Program-made: the position numbers and the translations under genes
Notes under the pieces: model-generated
The model's database searches: none
Told to the model about the DNA's origin: nothing
The model's input: the letters and a program-made list of their open reading frames with translations, nothing else
Part shown: positions 1 through 5,837 of the stretch, piece by piece
Numbering within the stretch: the first letter of the stretch is position 1
Layout of the letters: every line of letters starts with the position of its first letter
Assembly (NCBI GenBank): GCA_013816275.1
Contig: JACDER010000110.1
Location: forward strand, 1-5,907
DNA from: Actinomycetota bacterium
GTDB lineage: Bacteria; Actinomycetota; Thermoleophilia; Gaiellales; Gaiellaceae
Direction of reading: 5' to 3'
DNA: 5,907 nucleotides

Positions 1-38
1 CTCTTGTCCGCTTATCCGCCGTCGCGATCCTGACGCCG

Positions 39-800
39 TCAGCGCTGGAGGCGAATCGCGTTCAGATCGTCGCGCTCGATCTCGTCGGCGCGTTCGATCA
101 GGTCTTCGATGTCGTCGTGCTCGGCATGGAGGTAGCGCCCGGCCAGCCGGTCTGCGCGGCCTGACGCGAGCACTCGCACGAGCTGTGGCGCGAGCTCCGG
201 CGGCGTCCAGGGCGCATCGTCGGAGAAGAACCCGCTCGTCATCTCGGTCTGGACGAGCCCCGGGCTGATGACGAACACCGGAAGCTGTCCCTCGAGCGCG
301 TTGGCAATCGTCTCCGCGTAGCGGACGACGGCCGCCTTGCTCGCAGGGTAGGCCGTGCTGCTCGCGCCCGGCAGGTAGGCGGCACCGCTGCCGGTGATCA
401 CGATCCGTCCGCGCCCCCGCTCCAGCATTCGGGGGATGACGGCGCGGCAGCTGAGATGCATGCCGAGCACGTTCACCTCGAAGACGCGCCACCACTCGCC
501 GGCATCCACCTCCCACGTCTCGCCCTCCGGGCCGCCGATGCCTGCGTTCGCGACCAGCAGGTCGAGTGGGCCGAGCTCCCGCTCCGTGTCCTCGACGGCG
601 CGCTCGACGGCGGCCTGGTCGGTGACGTCGAGCTCGAGTGCGATCCCGCCGATCTCCTCCGCGACCGCCTCGACCTGGTCACGCGTGCGCGCCCCCACTG
701 CGACCCGCGCGCCCGCGCGCGAGAGCTCTCGGGCGACATCGGCGCCGATCCCCCGCCCGCCTCCCGTGACGAGCGCTACCTGTCCGGAGAGCTCGCTCAA
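39..800 (-). CDS. Classical short-chain dehydrogenase/reductase (SDR)
   Basis: A 253-residue protein, the usual length for a classical SDR, that should carry out NAD(P)-dependent oxidation or reduction of an alcohol or carbonyl in the cytoplasm. The order of motifs is complete: the Rossmann glycine motif TGGGRGIG at residues 12-19, DV at 58-59 near the adenine, NAG at 85-87, Asn110, catalytic Ser138, and YPASK with Tyr151 and Lys155, followed by SPG at 179-181. Arg38 at the end of the second beta strand suggests a preference for NADP(H), which is inference. The start is TTG, immediately after the TAG stop of the upstream proline-rich gene with no spacer and no clear Shine-Dalgarno sequence. 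Translation is therefore probably coupled to that gene. It is the last gene of the kinase operon. The substrate cannot be told from sequence. Confidence 0.93.
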   Translation of the reverse strand: MSELSGQVALVTGGGRGIGADVARELSRAGARVAVGARTRDQVEAVAEEIGGIALELDVTDQAAVERAVEDTERELGPLDLLVANAGIGGPEGETWEVDAGEWWRVFEVNVLGMHLSCRAVIPRMLERGRGRIVITGSGAAYLPGASSTAYPASKAAVVRYAETIANALEGQLPVFVISPGLVQTEMTSGFFSDDAPWTPPELAPQLVRVLASGRADRLAGRYLHAEHDDIEDLIERADEIERDDLNAIRLQR

Positions 801-1385
801 CTACGGAGCCGCGGGCAGACCTTGCGGCGGTTGCGGTAGCGGCTTCGTGGTCGGGCCGGGCTGGAAGCTTCCCGGCGGGGGCGGCGGAGGTGCCGGCGGC
901 GCGGGCGCCTGGGCCGGAGTCGCGGGTTCAGGAGCTGGCGTCGCGGGAGGAGCGGCAACGGGGTTGCCTGGCCCGATCACCGGCGGTGCGGCCGGCGGCG
1001 GCGGCTTTGGCTTCGGCGCCGGCTTGGGCGCCGGAGAGGAAGGACGCTGAGACGAACGCGGCGCCGCAGCCCTGTTCGGAACCGGCTGAGCGGCGGTGTT
1101 CGTTGACGGAGCAGTGCTCACGACCGAGACCGGAATAGCCGGCGCCGCGGTCACGACCGTCACAGGCCGTGTCGCGCGCCCGAGCGCCCGACTGTGGTGC
1201 TGCACGGGAAGCCCCTGGGCCAGCGTGACCTCGGCGGGCCGGGCCGAAGGCCGATCCAGCGGCAGGAATCCCGGGGCGCTTCCGGACGCAGCCAGCCAGA
1301 GGACCGCCGAGAGAAGCAACCCGGCGGCGATCAGGACGGCATGTAGGCCAACAACGGCCCTCCCCATACCGGCCAATGATCGCAC
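801..1385 (-). CDS. Membrane-anchored proline-rich protein of unknown function
   Basis: I do not recognise this 194-residue protein as a family. It begins with a short basic stretch and one hydrophobic helix at about residues 10-33, which could be a signal anchor or uncleaved signal peptide. A middle part rich in Val and Thr follows (about 52-91). The C-terminal half, from about residue 99, is almost entirely Pro and Ala with some Lys, including six consecutive prolines at 166-171. This predicts an extended, disordered tail outside the membrane or spanning the cell wall. The start chosen is GTG at 1385, 3 nt after the kinase stop. ATG at 1367 (residue 7) is an equally possible start, and neither has a clear Shine-Dalgarno sequence. 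The 0-nt and 3-nt junctions with the flanking genes and the N-terminal helix argue for a real gene. The proline-rich part is low complexity, so composition alone could mislead. Confidence 0.68.
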   Translation of the reverse strand: MRSLAGMGRAVVGLHAVLIAAGLLLSAVLWLAASGSAPGFLPLDRPSARPAEVTLAQGLPVQHHSRALGRATRPVTVVTAAPAIPVSVVSTAPSTNTAAQPVPNRAAAPRSSQRPSSPAPKPAPKPKPPPPAAPPVIGPGNPVAAPPATPAPEPATPAQAPAPPAPPPPPPGSFQPGPTTKPLPQPPQGLPAAP

Positions 1386-1388
1386 GGT

Positions 1389-3116
1389 TTAGGAAGGAAG
1401 GGAAGGGAGCTCGAACGAGAACAGCGAGCCGGCGCCGGGCGACGAGACGACCCAGAGGCGGCCGCCCATCCTCCGAACGAGCTCGCGCGAGATGTACAGG
1501 CCGAGGCCGGTCCCGCCCACGCCGCCCTCCAGCTGGACGTCCGAGCGGTAGAACTTCTCGAAGATCCGCTCCTGCTTGTCCAGGGGGATCCCCGGCCCTT
1601 CATCGGCGACGCTGAAGACGACGACCCCGTCTCCGCTCTCGACGGCGACCCAGATCGGCCCGCGCTCCGAGTAGTTCACGGCGTTGTCGATCAAGTTGTC
1701 GAGCACCTGCCGCGTGCGCACCGTGTCGGCGCGAACGAGCAAGGAATCCTCGTCCTGCACCAGCTGCACGCGCGTGGTCGAATGCCGGAGGCGGGCCTCT
1801 TCGACGACCTCGCTTGCGAGCGCGACAGCTTCGAAGCTGTTCTCGCTGAAGAGCAACTGGTTCGACTCGATCCCGCTTGCCACAAGGATGTCCTCGATGA
1901 CCCGGGCGAGGAGCTCGGCCTGGTCGCTGACCGCAGCGAGCAGCTGGGCACGTGCCGTGGCCGGGATCAGGTCACCTCGTTCCCGAAGCGTCGCGGCGGC
2001 CCCGTACAGCCCGGCCAGCGGCGTCCGCAGCTCATGCGAGACGGTCGAGACGAAGTCGTTCTTCAGCTGCTCGAGCCGTTGCTCCTCGGTGACGTCGGCG
2101 AAGGTGTAGACGGTCCCCTCCGGCGTCTCGACGCCCGCGAGCGAGAGCCAGAGCTCACGAAGACCGAGCTGAACCGGAAACGTCTCGGGCCTCACGCTCC
2201 CCTCCTCACCCACGGGGATATCGCGCGCCAGCTCGCCGAGGCCTGGGAGCTCCGCGAGAGGCCGGCCCCACACTTGCCGGCGCGAGAGCCCGGTGATCAG
2301 CTCGGCCGCGCGGTTCCAGAACCGCACCATCCCCTCCCCATCGCTCAGGAAGACGCCGTCGCGTACGTTCGAGAGCACCCCGAGCGCCTCCGAGCGCTCG
2401 CGGTGCGCGATCCGGCCCTTGACGACGAGCGGCGCCGCCGCCCACGCGATCAACGCCACGGTCGCGAGCGTCGCGAGAGCTGCGCCGACCACGGTGAGCC
2501 AGACATCGCGCACCTCGCCGTCGATCGCGCTCAGCGGCCGAGCGGCGACGACCTCCAGACGCGCCGAGATGGGAGCCGAGGCCGCCCGGGAGCTCTCGCC
2601 TTCGAGGCGGATGTCTGTGGGCTCGCGAGGGGCCGTCCCCGGAGCGGCGGCGACCAGCCTGTCCCCGCCGCGAAGTGGAACGGAACGCAGGCTCGCGACG
2701 AGCAACCGACGGGGGACGCCTACCGCCACCGTCCCGATCGGCTTCCCGCCGAGCGTGACGAGCGCGGTCCGGCGGGCTGCCGCCGCCGGATGGTGCGCGG
2801 GAATCTCGCTCCCTCGAACGATGAACGTCGTTCCCGGATCCTCATCGGCGAGCCGGGCGAGTGCATTGCGGTCGCGGCGCGCGAAGGCGCTCTGCACCGG
2901 GACGGAGCGGGCGATCGCGAGCGCACGGCTCTCGGCGCGGTCGAGCACCGCTGCCGCCTGACGCCCTGCTTCCTGCGCCTCCAACGCGACTCTCGAGCTC
3001 GCGTTCCGCCGAACGTCGCGAGCGGCGTTCCTCCCGACCGCCCAGCCGGCAATCGCCGTGGGGACGACGGCGACGAGGACGGCGAACGCCACCGGACGCA
3101 GCCGCGCGCGGTTCAC
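1389..3116 (-). CDS. Membrane PAS-domain sensor histidine kinase (orphan in this window)
   Basis: A 575-residue sensor kinase that autophosphorylates a histidine and passes the phosphate to a response regulator. From the chosen start: membrane helix 1 at about 9-28; a roughly 175-residue outer sensor region, possibly Cache-like (inference); helix 2 at about 206-232 with no clear HAMP; a PAS domain at about 241-345 (RDGVFLSDGEG start); HisKA with SHELRTP and phosphoacceptor His361; and HATPase with N-box DNLIDNAVNY (Asn474, Asn478), G1 DEGPG (505-509), F-box FEKFY and G2 GGTGLGL. All catalytic boxes are intact. I chose GTG at 3116 because GAGG lies 6 nt upstream and the protein then starts just before helix 1. 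An in-frame ATG at 3242 would add 42 atypical residues, has no Shine-Dalgarno sequence, and would run over the start of the divergent small ORF. No response regulator is adjacent. It is the first gene of the operon. Confidence 0.94.
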   Translation of the reverse strand: MNRARLRPVAFAVLVAVVPTAIAGWAVGRNAARDVRRNASSRVALEAQEAGRQAAAVLDRAESRALAIARSVPVQSAFARRDRNALARLADEDPGTTFIVRGSEIPAHHPAAAARRTALVTLGGKPIGTVAVGVPRRLLVASLRSVPLRGGDRLVAAAPGTAPREPTDIRLEGESSRAASAPISARLEVVAARPLSAIDGEVRDVWLTVVGAALATLATVALIAWAAAPLVVKGRIAHRERSEALGVLSNVRDGVFLSDGEGMVRFWNRAAELITGLSRRQVWGRPLAELPGLGELARDIPVGEEGSVRPETFPVQLGLRELWLSLAGVETPEGTVYTFADVTEEQRLEQLKNDFVSTVSHELRTPLAGLYGAAATLRERGDLIPATARAQLLAAVSDQAELLARVIEDILVASGIESNQLLFSENSFEAVALASEVVEEARLRHSTTRVQLVQDEDSLLVRADTVRTRQVLDNLIDNAVNYSERGPIWVAVESGDGVVVFSVADEGPGIPLDKQERIFEKFYRSDVQLEGGVGGTGLGLYISRELVRRMGGRLWVVSSPGAGSLFSFELPSLPS

Positions 3117-3222
3117 GAGGGGCCTCGAGACGGACGATCTGGGGATGGTCGCGCTGCGCGGCAACGTCACAAGGGTTGCACAGCCGTGGAGGAACGTCCG
3201 ACCGGCCGCAGAAACTGAGGCA
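3117..3222. promoter_or_regulatory. Divergent intergenic region between kinase and small membrane ORF
   Basis: If the kinase starts at 3116, this 106-bp stretch separates it from the divergent small ORF at 3223 and must hold the promoters for both. On the minus strand, GAGG sits 6 nt before the GTG of the kinase. On the plus strand there is a TTGCAC at 3176-3181 that resembles a -35 box, but I see no convincing -10 at the right distance in either direction. The location is supported by the gene arrangement only, not by promoter motifs. Confidence 0.35.
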
Positions 3223-3324
3223 ATGAACCTCGAGGAGAGCATCGCCGTCGCGGTCGGAATCGCCGTCGCACTCTCGTTTCTGGCGTTCTTCCTATTCGAC
3301 GGCTTCGGAATCGGCCTGTCCTAG
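3223..3324 (+). CDS. Small single-helix membrane protein (33 residues), hypothetical
   Basis: The ORF begins with ATG at 3223 and ends with TAG at 3322-3324. The product begins MNLEES, continues as one uninterrupted hydrophobic helix at about residues 7-28, and ends in a short Gly/Phe-rich tail, FDGFGIGLS. Acidic residues near the N-terminus and one Asp at residue 26 are its only charges. GAGG at 3217-3220 lies only 2 nt from the ATG, closer than usual for a ribosome binding site. A strong hairpin begins 17 nt after the stop, which supports an independent transcript. It is read divergently from the kinase and could be a small membrane partner or modulator of it, which is inference from position. 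Short hydrophobic subunits such as KdpF were considered, but nothing nearby supports that. I do not recognise it. Confidence 0.55.
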   Translation: MNLEESIAVAVGIAVALSFLAFFLFDGFGIGLS

Positions 3325-3341
3325 CGGGCCTGGCCTTTAAC

Positions 3342-3370
3342 GACAGCGACCGGCAGAGCCGGCCGCTGTC
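3342..3370 (+). terminator. Hairpin terminator after the small membrane ORF
   Basis: GACAGCG (3342-3348) pairs with CGCTGTC (3364-3370), and inside it CCGGC (3350-3354) pairs with GCCGG (3358-3362). The two stems are separated by a single A-C mismatch and closed by the 3-nt loop AGA. The resulting 12-bp stem starts 17 nt after the stop of the small ORF. It is followed on the plus strand by TCTCCGTCCT, a pyrimidine run but not a pure T tract, so it is a plausible but imperfect intrinsic terminator. Confidence 0.6.
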
Positions 3371-3407
3371 TCTCCGTCCTGCGCGATCGCGGGGGACGGA
3401 AGGTAAG

Positions 3408-3438
3408 GCCTGCCGGCCCTTCGTCAGGACCGGCAGGC
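3408..3438 (-). terminator. Hairpin downstream of the broken minus-strand gene
   Basis: GCCTGCCGG (3408-3416) pairs perfectly with CCGGCAGGC (3430-3438). After a C-A mismatch, CCT (3418-3420) pairs with AGG (3426-3428) around the 5-nt loop TCGTC. It lies 13 nt beyond the stop of the minus-strand fragment at 3452, and on that strand it is followed by TTACCTTCC. It probably ended transcription of the original gene and may also act as a back-up terminator for the plus-strand small ORF. The T-rich tail is weak. Confidence 0.55.
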
Positions 3439-3451
3439 ACGGTTCTCTCCG

Positions 3452-4052
3452 CTAGCGGTGAATCACCACGTCATCGACGGCCACTCCCGTGTAGCGGGGT
3501 GACGAGACGAGCTGGTCGCTGGTCAGCCGGAATCGGATGAACAGCGGGCCAGCTGCGGCCTTGAACGCGACCTTCTCGAGCGTGAAGCCCGGGAAGTCGG
3601 CGTTCTGGCCGTCGAAGGTGAGCTCGTCGTTCCAGCCGCTGACCGAACGATCCCACACATACGAGGCCTCCGACCAGTTGATGCCGTCGGACGAGTACTC
3701 GACGTGCATGTAGTCGAACGAGGGGGTTCCGTGTTGCGGAGGTTCTGGAAGTCGACGAACAGCCAGCCGTGCCGTCGCGTTCGTGAGCGGCGGCGAGACG
3801 ACCGTCCCGGTCGCGTCATCCGTGTACGGCATCGCCTGCATGCTCGTCGACCCGTTGGCGCCCGGAGCGCCGAGACGGAAGAAGATCGCCTGCGGCCGGA
3901 TCGGCCGTCCACCCGTCCGTTCCGAGGTCGAAGTGGTACGGACCGGCGAGCGTTGCGCCGGTGGGAGCCGTCGGCTTCTCGACCGTGGTCGTGTCGCCGC
4001 CGATCTTCGTCGATGGATAGCTGCCAGCGACGCCGAGTGACCTCTTTCCCCA
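3452..4052 (-). pseudogene. Frameshifted C-terminal remnant of a secreted beta-sandwich-domain protein
   Basis: The minus strand encodes one recognisable domain spread over three frames. About 4052-3890 gives a Thr-rich linker then PYHFDLGTDGWTADP. About 3890-3764 gives FFRLGAPGANGSTS and a segment ending NATARL. About 3762-3724 gives LFVDFQNLRNTEP. From 3722 to the TAG at 3452-3454 comes FDYMHVEYSSDGINW and onward to VAVDDVVIHR. Joined, the pieces follow the order seen in MAM/jelly-roll-like domains near the C-termini of secreted peptidases and other exported proteins: GW, a GAPG turn, TSP-like strands, a DF..NTE strand, the VEYSSDG strand, and a terminal AVDDV strand (family assignment is inference). 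Three single-base changes restore it: an extra base near 3889-3893, an extra base at 3763-3764, and a missing base in the G5 run at 3722-3726. No start codon or signal peptide is present. It is either a decayed, truncated gene or an intact end damaged by sequencing errors. Confidence 0.72.
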
Positions 4053-4063
4053 GCGGGCGACAG

Positions 4064-4069
4064 AATACT
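4064..4069 (+). promoter_or_regulatory. Possible -10 box for a leaderless flavin reductase transcript
   Basis: AATACT matches the -10 consensus at four of six positions, including the conserved second A and last T. It ends 7 nt before the ATG at 4077, which would place the transcription start at or next to the start codon. The lack of a good ribosome binding site before the ATG agrees with a leaderless mRNA, common in high-GC actinobacteria. No properly spaced -35 box was found; GTGACC at 4037-4042 is too far away. Confidence 0.28.
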
Positions 4070-4076
4070 GAGCGGC

Positions 4077-4559
4077 ATGCCTCGCAGCCTTGTGGCCGAT
4101 GACCTTCGTGCGCTGATGCGCCGGTTCCCCTCCGGGGTCGCCGTCGTGACGGTCGATGCGGAGGGGGAACGCCTCGGGCTCACCGTCGGCACCCTTGTTC
4201 CGCTCTCGCTCGAGCCGCCGCTCGTCGGCATCTCGATCGCGCGTGACGCCGCCATCCACGAGCTGCTCCGCCAGGCAGGCGGCTTCGCGGTCAGTCTGCT
4301 CGCTTCGGGTCAGGAGGCCGTGGCTCAGCATTTCGCGCGCGGCGTTCCTCCGATCGCGCACTGGCATGGGATCGCGCATCGTCAAGGGGCGCACGGGGCT
4401 CCCCTGCTCGAGGGCGCGCTCGGCTGGCTCGAGTGCCGCGTGTGGGCGGAGTGGCCGACCGGCGACCACACGTTCTTCGCGGGCGAGGTGCTTGAGTGCG
4501 AGCTCGGCTCGGCGCAGCCGCCTCTCCTCTACCTCGACCGCCGATACCGCTCCGTGTGA
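4077..4559 (+). CDS. Flavin reductase-family FMN-binding split-barrel protein
   Basis: A 160-residue protein, the typical length for a single-domain flavin reductase-like protein, which usually binds FMN or FAD and reduces it with NAD(P)H, often to supply a monooxygenase. Family signatures seen are FPSGVAVVT (residues 17-25), a GLTVGTLVPLSLEPPLV block (34-50) ending in the conserved S-L-x-P-P-L-V, GDHTFFAGEV (129-138), and the closing PLLYLDRRYR (149-158). The middle block departs from the commoner T-A-N/S-S-F wording, so flavin or partner preference may differ. It starts at ATG 4077, with only a weak GAG nearby. The start lies directly beside the broken end of the minus-strand remnant. The downstream HAD gene overlaps its stop by 4 nt, so the two are probably one transcript. 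No monooxygenase partner is visible. Confidence 0.9.
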   Translation: MPRSLVADDLRALMRRFPSGVAVVTVDAEGERLGLTVGTLVPLSLEPPLVGISIARDAAIHELLRQAGGFAVSLLASGQEAVAQHFARGVPPIAHWHGIAHRQGAHGAPLLEGALGWLECRVWAEWPTGDHTFFAGEVLECELGSAQPPLLYLDRRYRSV

Positions 4560-5230
4560 TCGAGGCCGTCGTCTTCGACATGGACGGAGTCCTGATCGAC
4601 TCCGAGCAGATCTGGGACGCGGCCCGGGAGGAGCTCGTGCAAGAGCGCGGCGGGCGCTGGCACGACCGAGCCCAGCGGGACATGATGGGAATGAGCTCGC
4701 CCGAGTGGTCGCGCTACCTGCACGACGAGCTCGGCCTGCCCGAGCCGCCGGAGGAGATCAACGACGAAGTCGTGCGGCGGATGATCGGCCTCTACCGGGC
4801 GCGGCTGCCGCTCCTCGCGGGCGCGCGCGAGGCGGTCAAGCGACTCGCAGCTCGGTGGCCGCTCGGCCTCGCCTCATCCTCGAACCGGCCGATCATCGAG
4901 CTCGTGCTCGAGCTGGCGCGGCTCACGGACTCCTTTCGTGTGACGGTGTCCTCCGAAGAGGTCGCGGGCGGCAAGCCGGCGCCGGACGTCTACCTGGAGA
5001 CGGCGAGGCAGCTCGGCGTCGCGCCCGAGCGGTGTGCCGCAATCGAGGACTCGCACAACGGCATACGCTCGGCGCACGCGGCCGGCATGCGCGTGATCGC
5101 GATCCCGAACCGCGTCTTTCCGCCGGACGAAGAGGCGCTCGCCCTCGCCGACGCGGTGCTCGACTCGCTGGAAGGGCTGACCCCAGAGACGGTCAGTGCT
5201 TCTTGCGGATCAGGGTCATCCCGTCCCTGA
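4556..5230 (+). CDS. HAD-superfamily hydrolase (phosphatase/beta-phosphoglucomutase-like)
   Basis: A 224-residue HAD-IA-type enzyme that should act on a small phosphorylated metabolite through an aspartyl-phosphate intermediate. All four motifs are present: FDMDGVLIDSE with nucleophile Asp8 and acid/base Asp10, motif II Ser107 in GLASSSN, motif III Lys140 in GGKPAPDVY, and motif IV Glu164-Asp165 in AIEDSHNGI. A helical cap lies at about residues 15-85. I chose GTG at 4556 because it overlaps the flavin reductase stop as GTGA and places MIEAVVFDMDG at the true N-terminus. An upstream start at 4496 would only add a tail out of family. The C-terminal tail, SASCGSGSSRP, is low in content and is encoded within a 38-bp overlap with the convergent methyltransferase gene. 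Whether it is a phosphatase or a mutase cannot be decided from sequence. Confidence 0.93.
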   Translation: MIEAVVFDMDGVLIDSEQIWDAAREELVQERGGRWHDRAQRDMMGMSSPEWSRYLHDELGLPEPPEEINDEVVRRMIGLYRARLPLLAGAREAVKRLAARWPLGLASSSNRPIIELVLELARLTDSFRVTVSSEEVAGGKPAPDVYLETARQLGVAPERCAAIEDSHNGIRSAHAAGMRVIAIPNRVFPPDEEALALADAVLDSLEGLTPETVSASCGSGSSRP

Positions 5231-5235
5231 CCGTC
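5188..5235. repeat. Perfect 9-bp inverted repeat spanning both convergent stop codons
   Basis: GACGGTCAG at 5188-5196 is the exact reverse complement of CTGACCGTC at 5227-5235, with 30 nt between. The TGA stop of the methyltransferase (minus, 5193-5195) and that of the HAD gene (plus, 5228-5230) occupy the same position in each arm. A transcript from either strand could form this stem. No T tract follows, and the loop is long, so action as a two-way terminator is only a possibility. Confidence 0.5.
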
Positions 5236-5837
5236 AGCATCACGCACTCGATGCGATCGTCTTCCATCACGTGGTCGTTGAACGCGCGAATCGCCAGCGT
5301 GTTCTCGTCGTCGTTCGACTCGTCCGCGACCCGGCCCGACCAGAGCACGTTGTCGGCGATGACCATGCCGTCGTCCGCCAGCTTCGGCAGGACGGCCTCG
5401 TAGTAGCTGACGTAGTTCGGCTTGTCGGCGTCGATGAACACGAGGTCGAACGGCCCGTCGAGTGAGTCGATCGTCTCCAGGCCGGGCCCGAGCCGGTAGT
5501 CGATGCGGTCAGCGACGCCCGCCTCCTCCGCGTAGCGCCGGGCGATCGCGGTCGTCTCCTCGTTCACGTCGCAGCTGACGATCCGGCCGCCCTCGGGGAG
5601 GCCGAATGCCATGGAGATCGACGACCAGCCCGTGAACGTGCCGATCTCGAGGATGTTCCGCGCCTTGGTCTGGCGGACGAGGAACTCGAGGAAGCGGCCC
5701 TCGAGCACGCCCACCATCATCTGCGGCGCCTCCGACTTCTCGCGTGTTTCCGCGGCAAGGCGCTCGAAGAGACCGGCTACGGGAGTCGTATGCGCTTCCG
5801 CGTACCGCTCGACTTCCTCTTGGACGACGAAGCTCAC
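5193..5837 (-). CDS. Class I SAM-dependent O-methyltransferase, CCoAOMT-like
   Basis: A 214-residue enzyme predicted to move a methyl group from S-adenosylmethionine to a hydroxyl, typically of a catechol-type substrate, with a divalent metal. Visible features are the SAM motif LEIGTFTG (63-70), acidic Asp90 at the end of the second strand, FIDADKPNY (134-142) and ADNVLW (161-166). Asp136, Asp162 and Asn163 sit where the metal ligands of this family are found. The length and the final MTLIRKK are typical of the family. I chose GTG at 5837 because it overlaps the stop of the upstream ketosynthase as GTGA. TTG at 5861 would add eight residues, would lie inside that gene, and lacks a ribosome binding site. 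Coupling to a FabF-type gene suggests a shared lipid or polyketide-like pathway, but this is inference. The 3' end overlaps the convergent HAD gene by 38 bp. Confidence 0.93.
   Translation of the reverse strand: MSFVVQEEVERYAEAHTTPVAGLFERLAAETREKSEAPQMMVGVLEGRFLEFLVRQTKARNILEIGTFTGWSSISMAFGLPEGGRIVSCDVNEETTAIARRYAEEAGVADRIDYRLGPGLETIDSLDGPFDLVFIDADKPNYVSYYEAVLPKLADDGMVIADNVLWSGRVADESNDDENTLAIRAFNDHVMEDDRIECVMLTVRDGMTLIRKKH

Noticed and set aside
1..38. Possible end of another gene at the left edge
   Set aside because: One plus-strand frame stops at 31-33, but ten codons give no recognisable protein, so no gene can be claimed.
31..41. Short palindrome TGACGCCGTCA at the SDR stop codon
   Set aside because: Five base pairs with a one-base centre is too short to call an operator or terminator, and no T tract follows it.
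394..1050. A Gly-rich plus-strand frame opposite the SDR and proline-rich genes
   Set aside because: Its glycine run is the complement of the proline codons, and its first half is antisense to a complete SDR.
1782..3218. A long open plus-strand frame opposite the histidine kinase
   Set aside because: It is rich in Arg, Pro and Glu with no recognisable domain. It lies fully antisense to a kinase with all catalytic motifs, as expected for shadow frames in high-GC DNA.
3223..3324. Small ORF as KdpF-like potassium ATPase subunit
   Set aside because: No kdpA, kdpB or kdpC lies next to it, and the neighbouring kinase has a PAS domain and an outer sensor region, not the KdpD layout.
4156..5403. 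A long plus-strand frame across the flavin reductase, HAD and methyltransferase genes
   Set aside because: The product is Arg/Ser/Ala-rich and low in complexity. It crosses three genes with clear family motifs in other frames.
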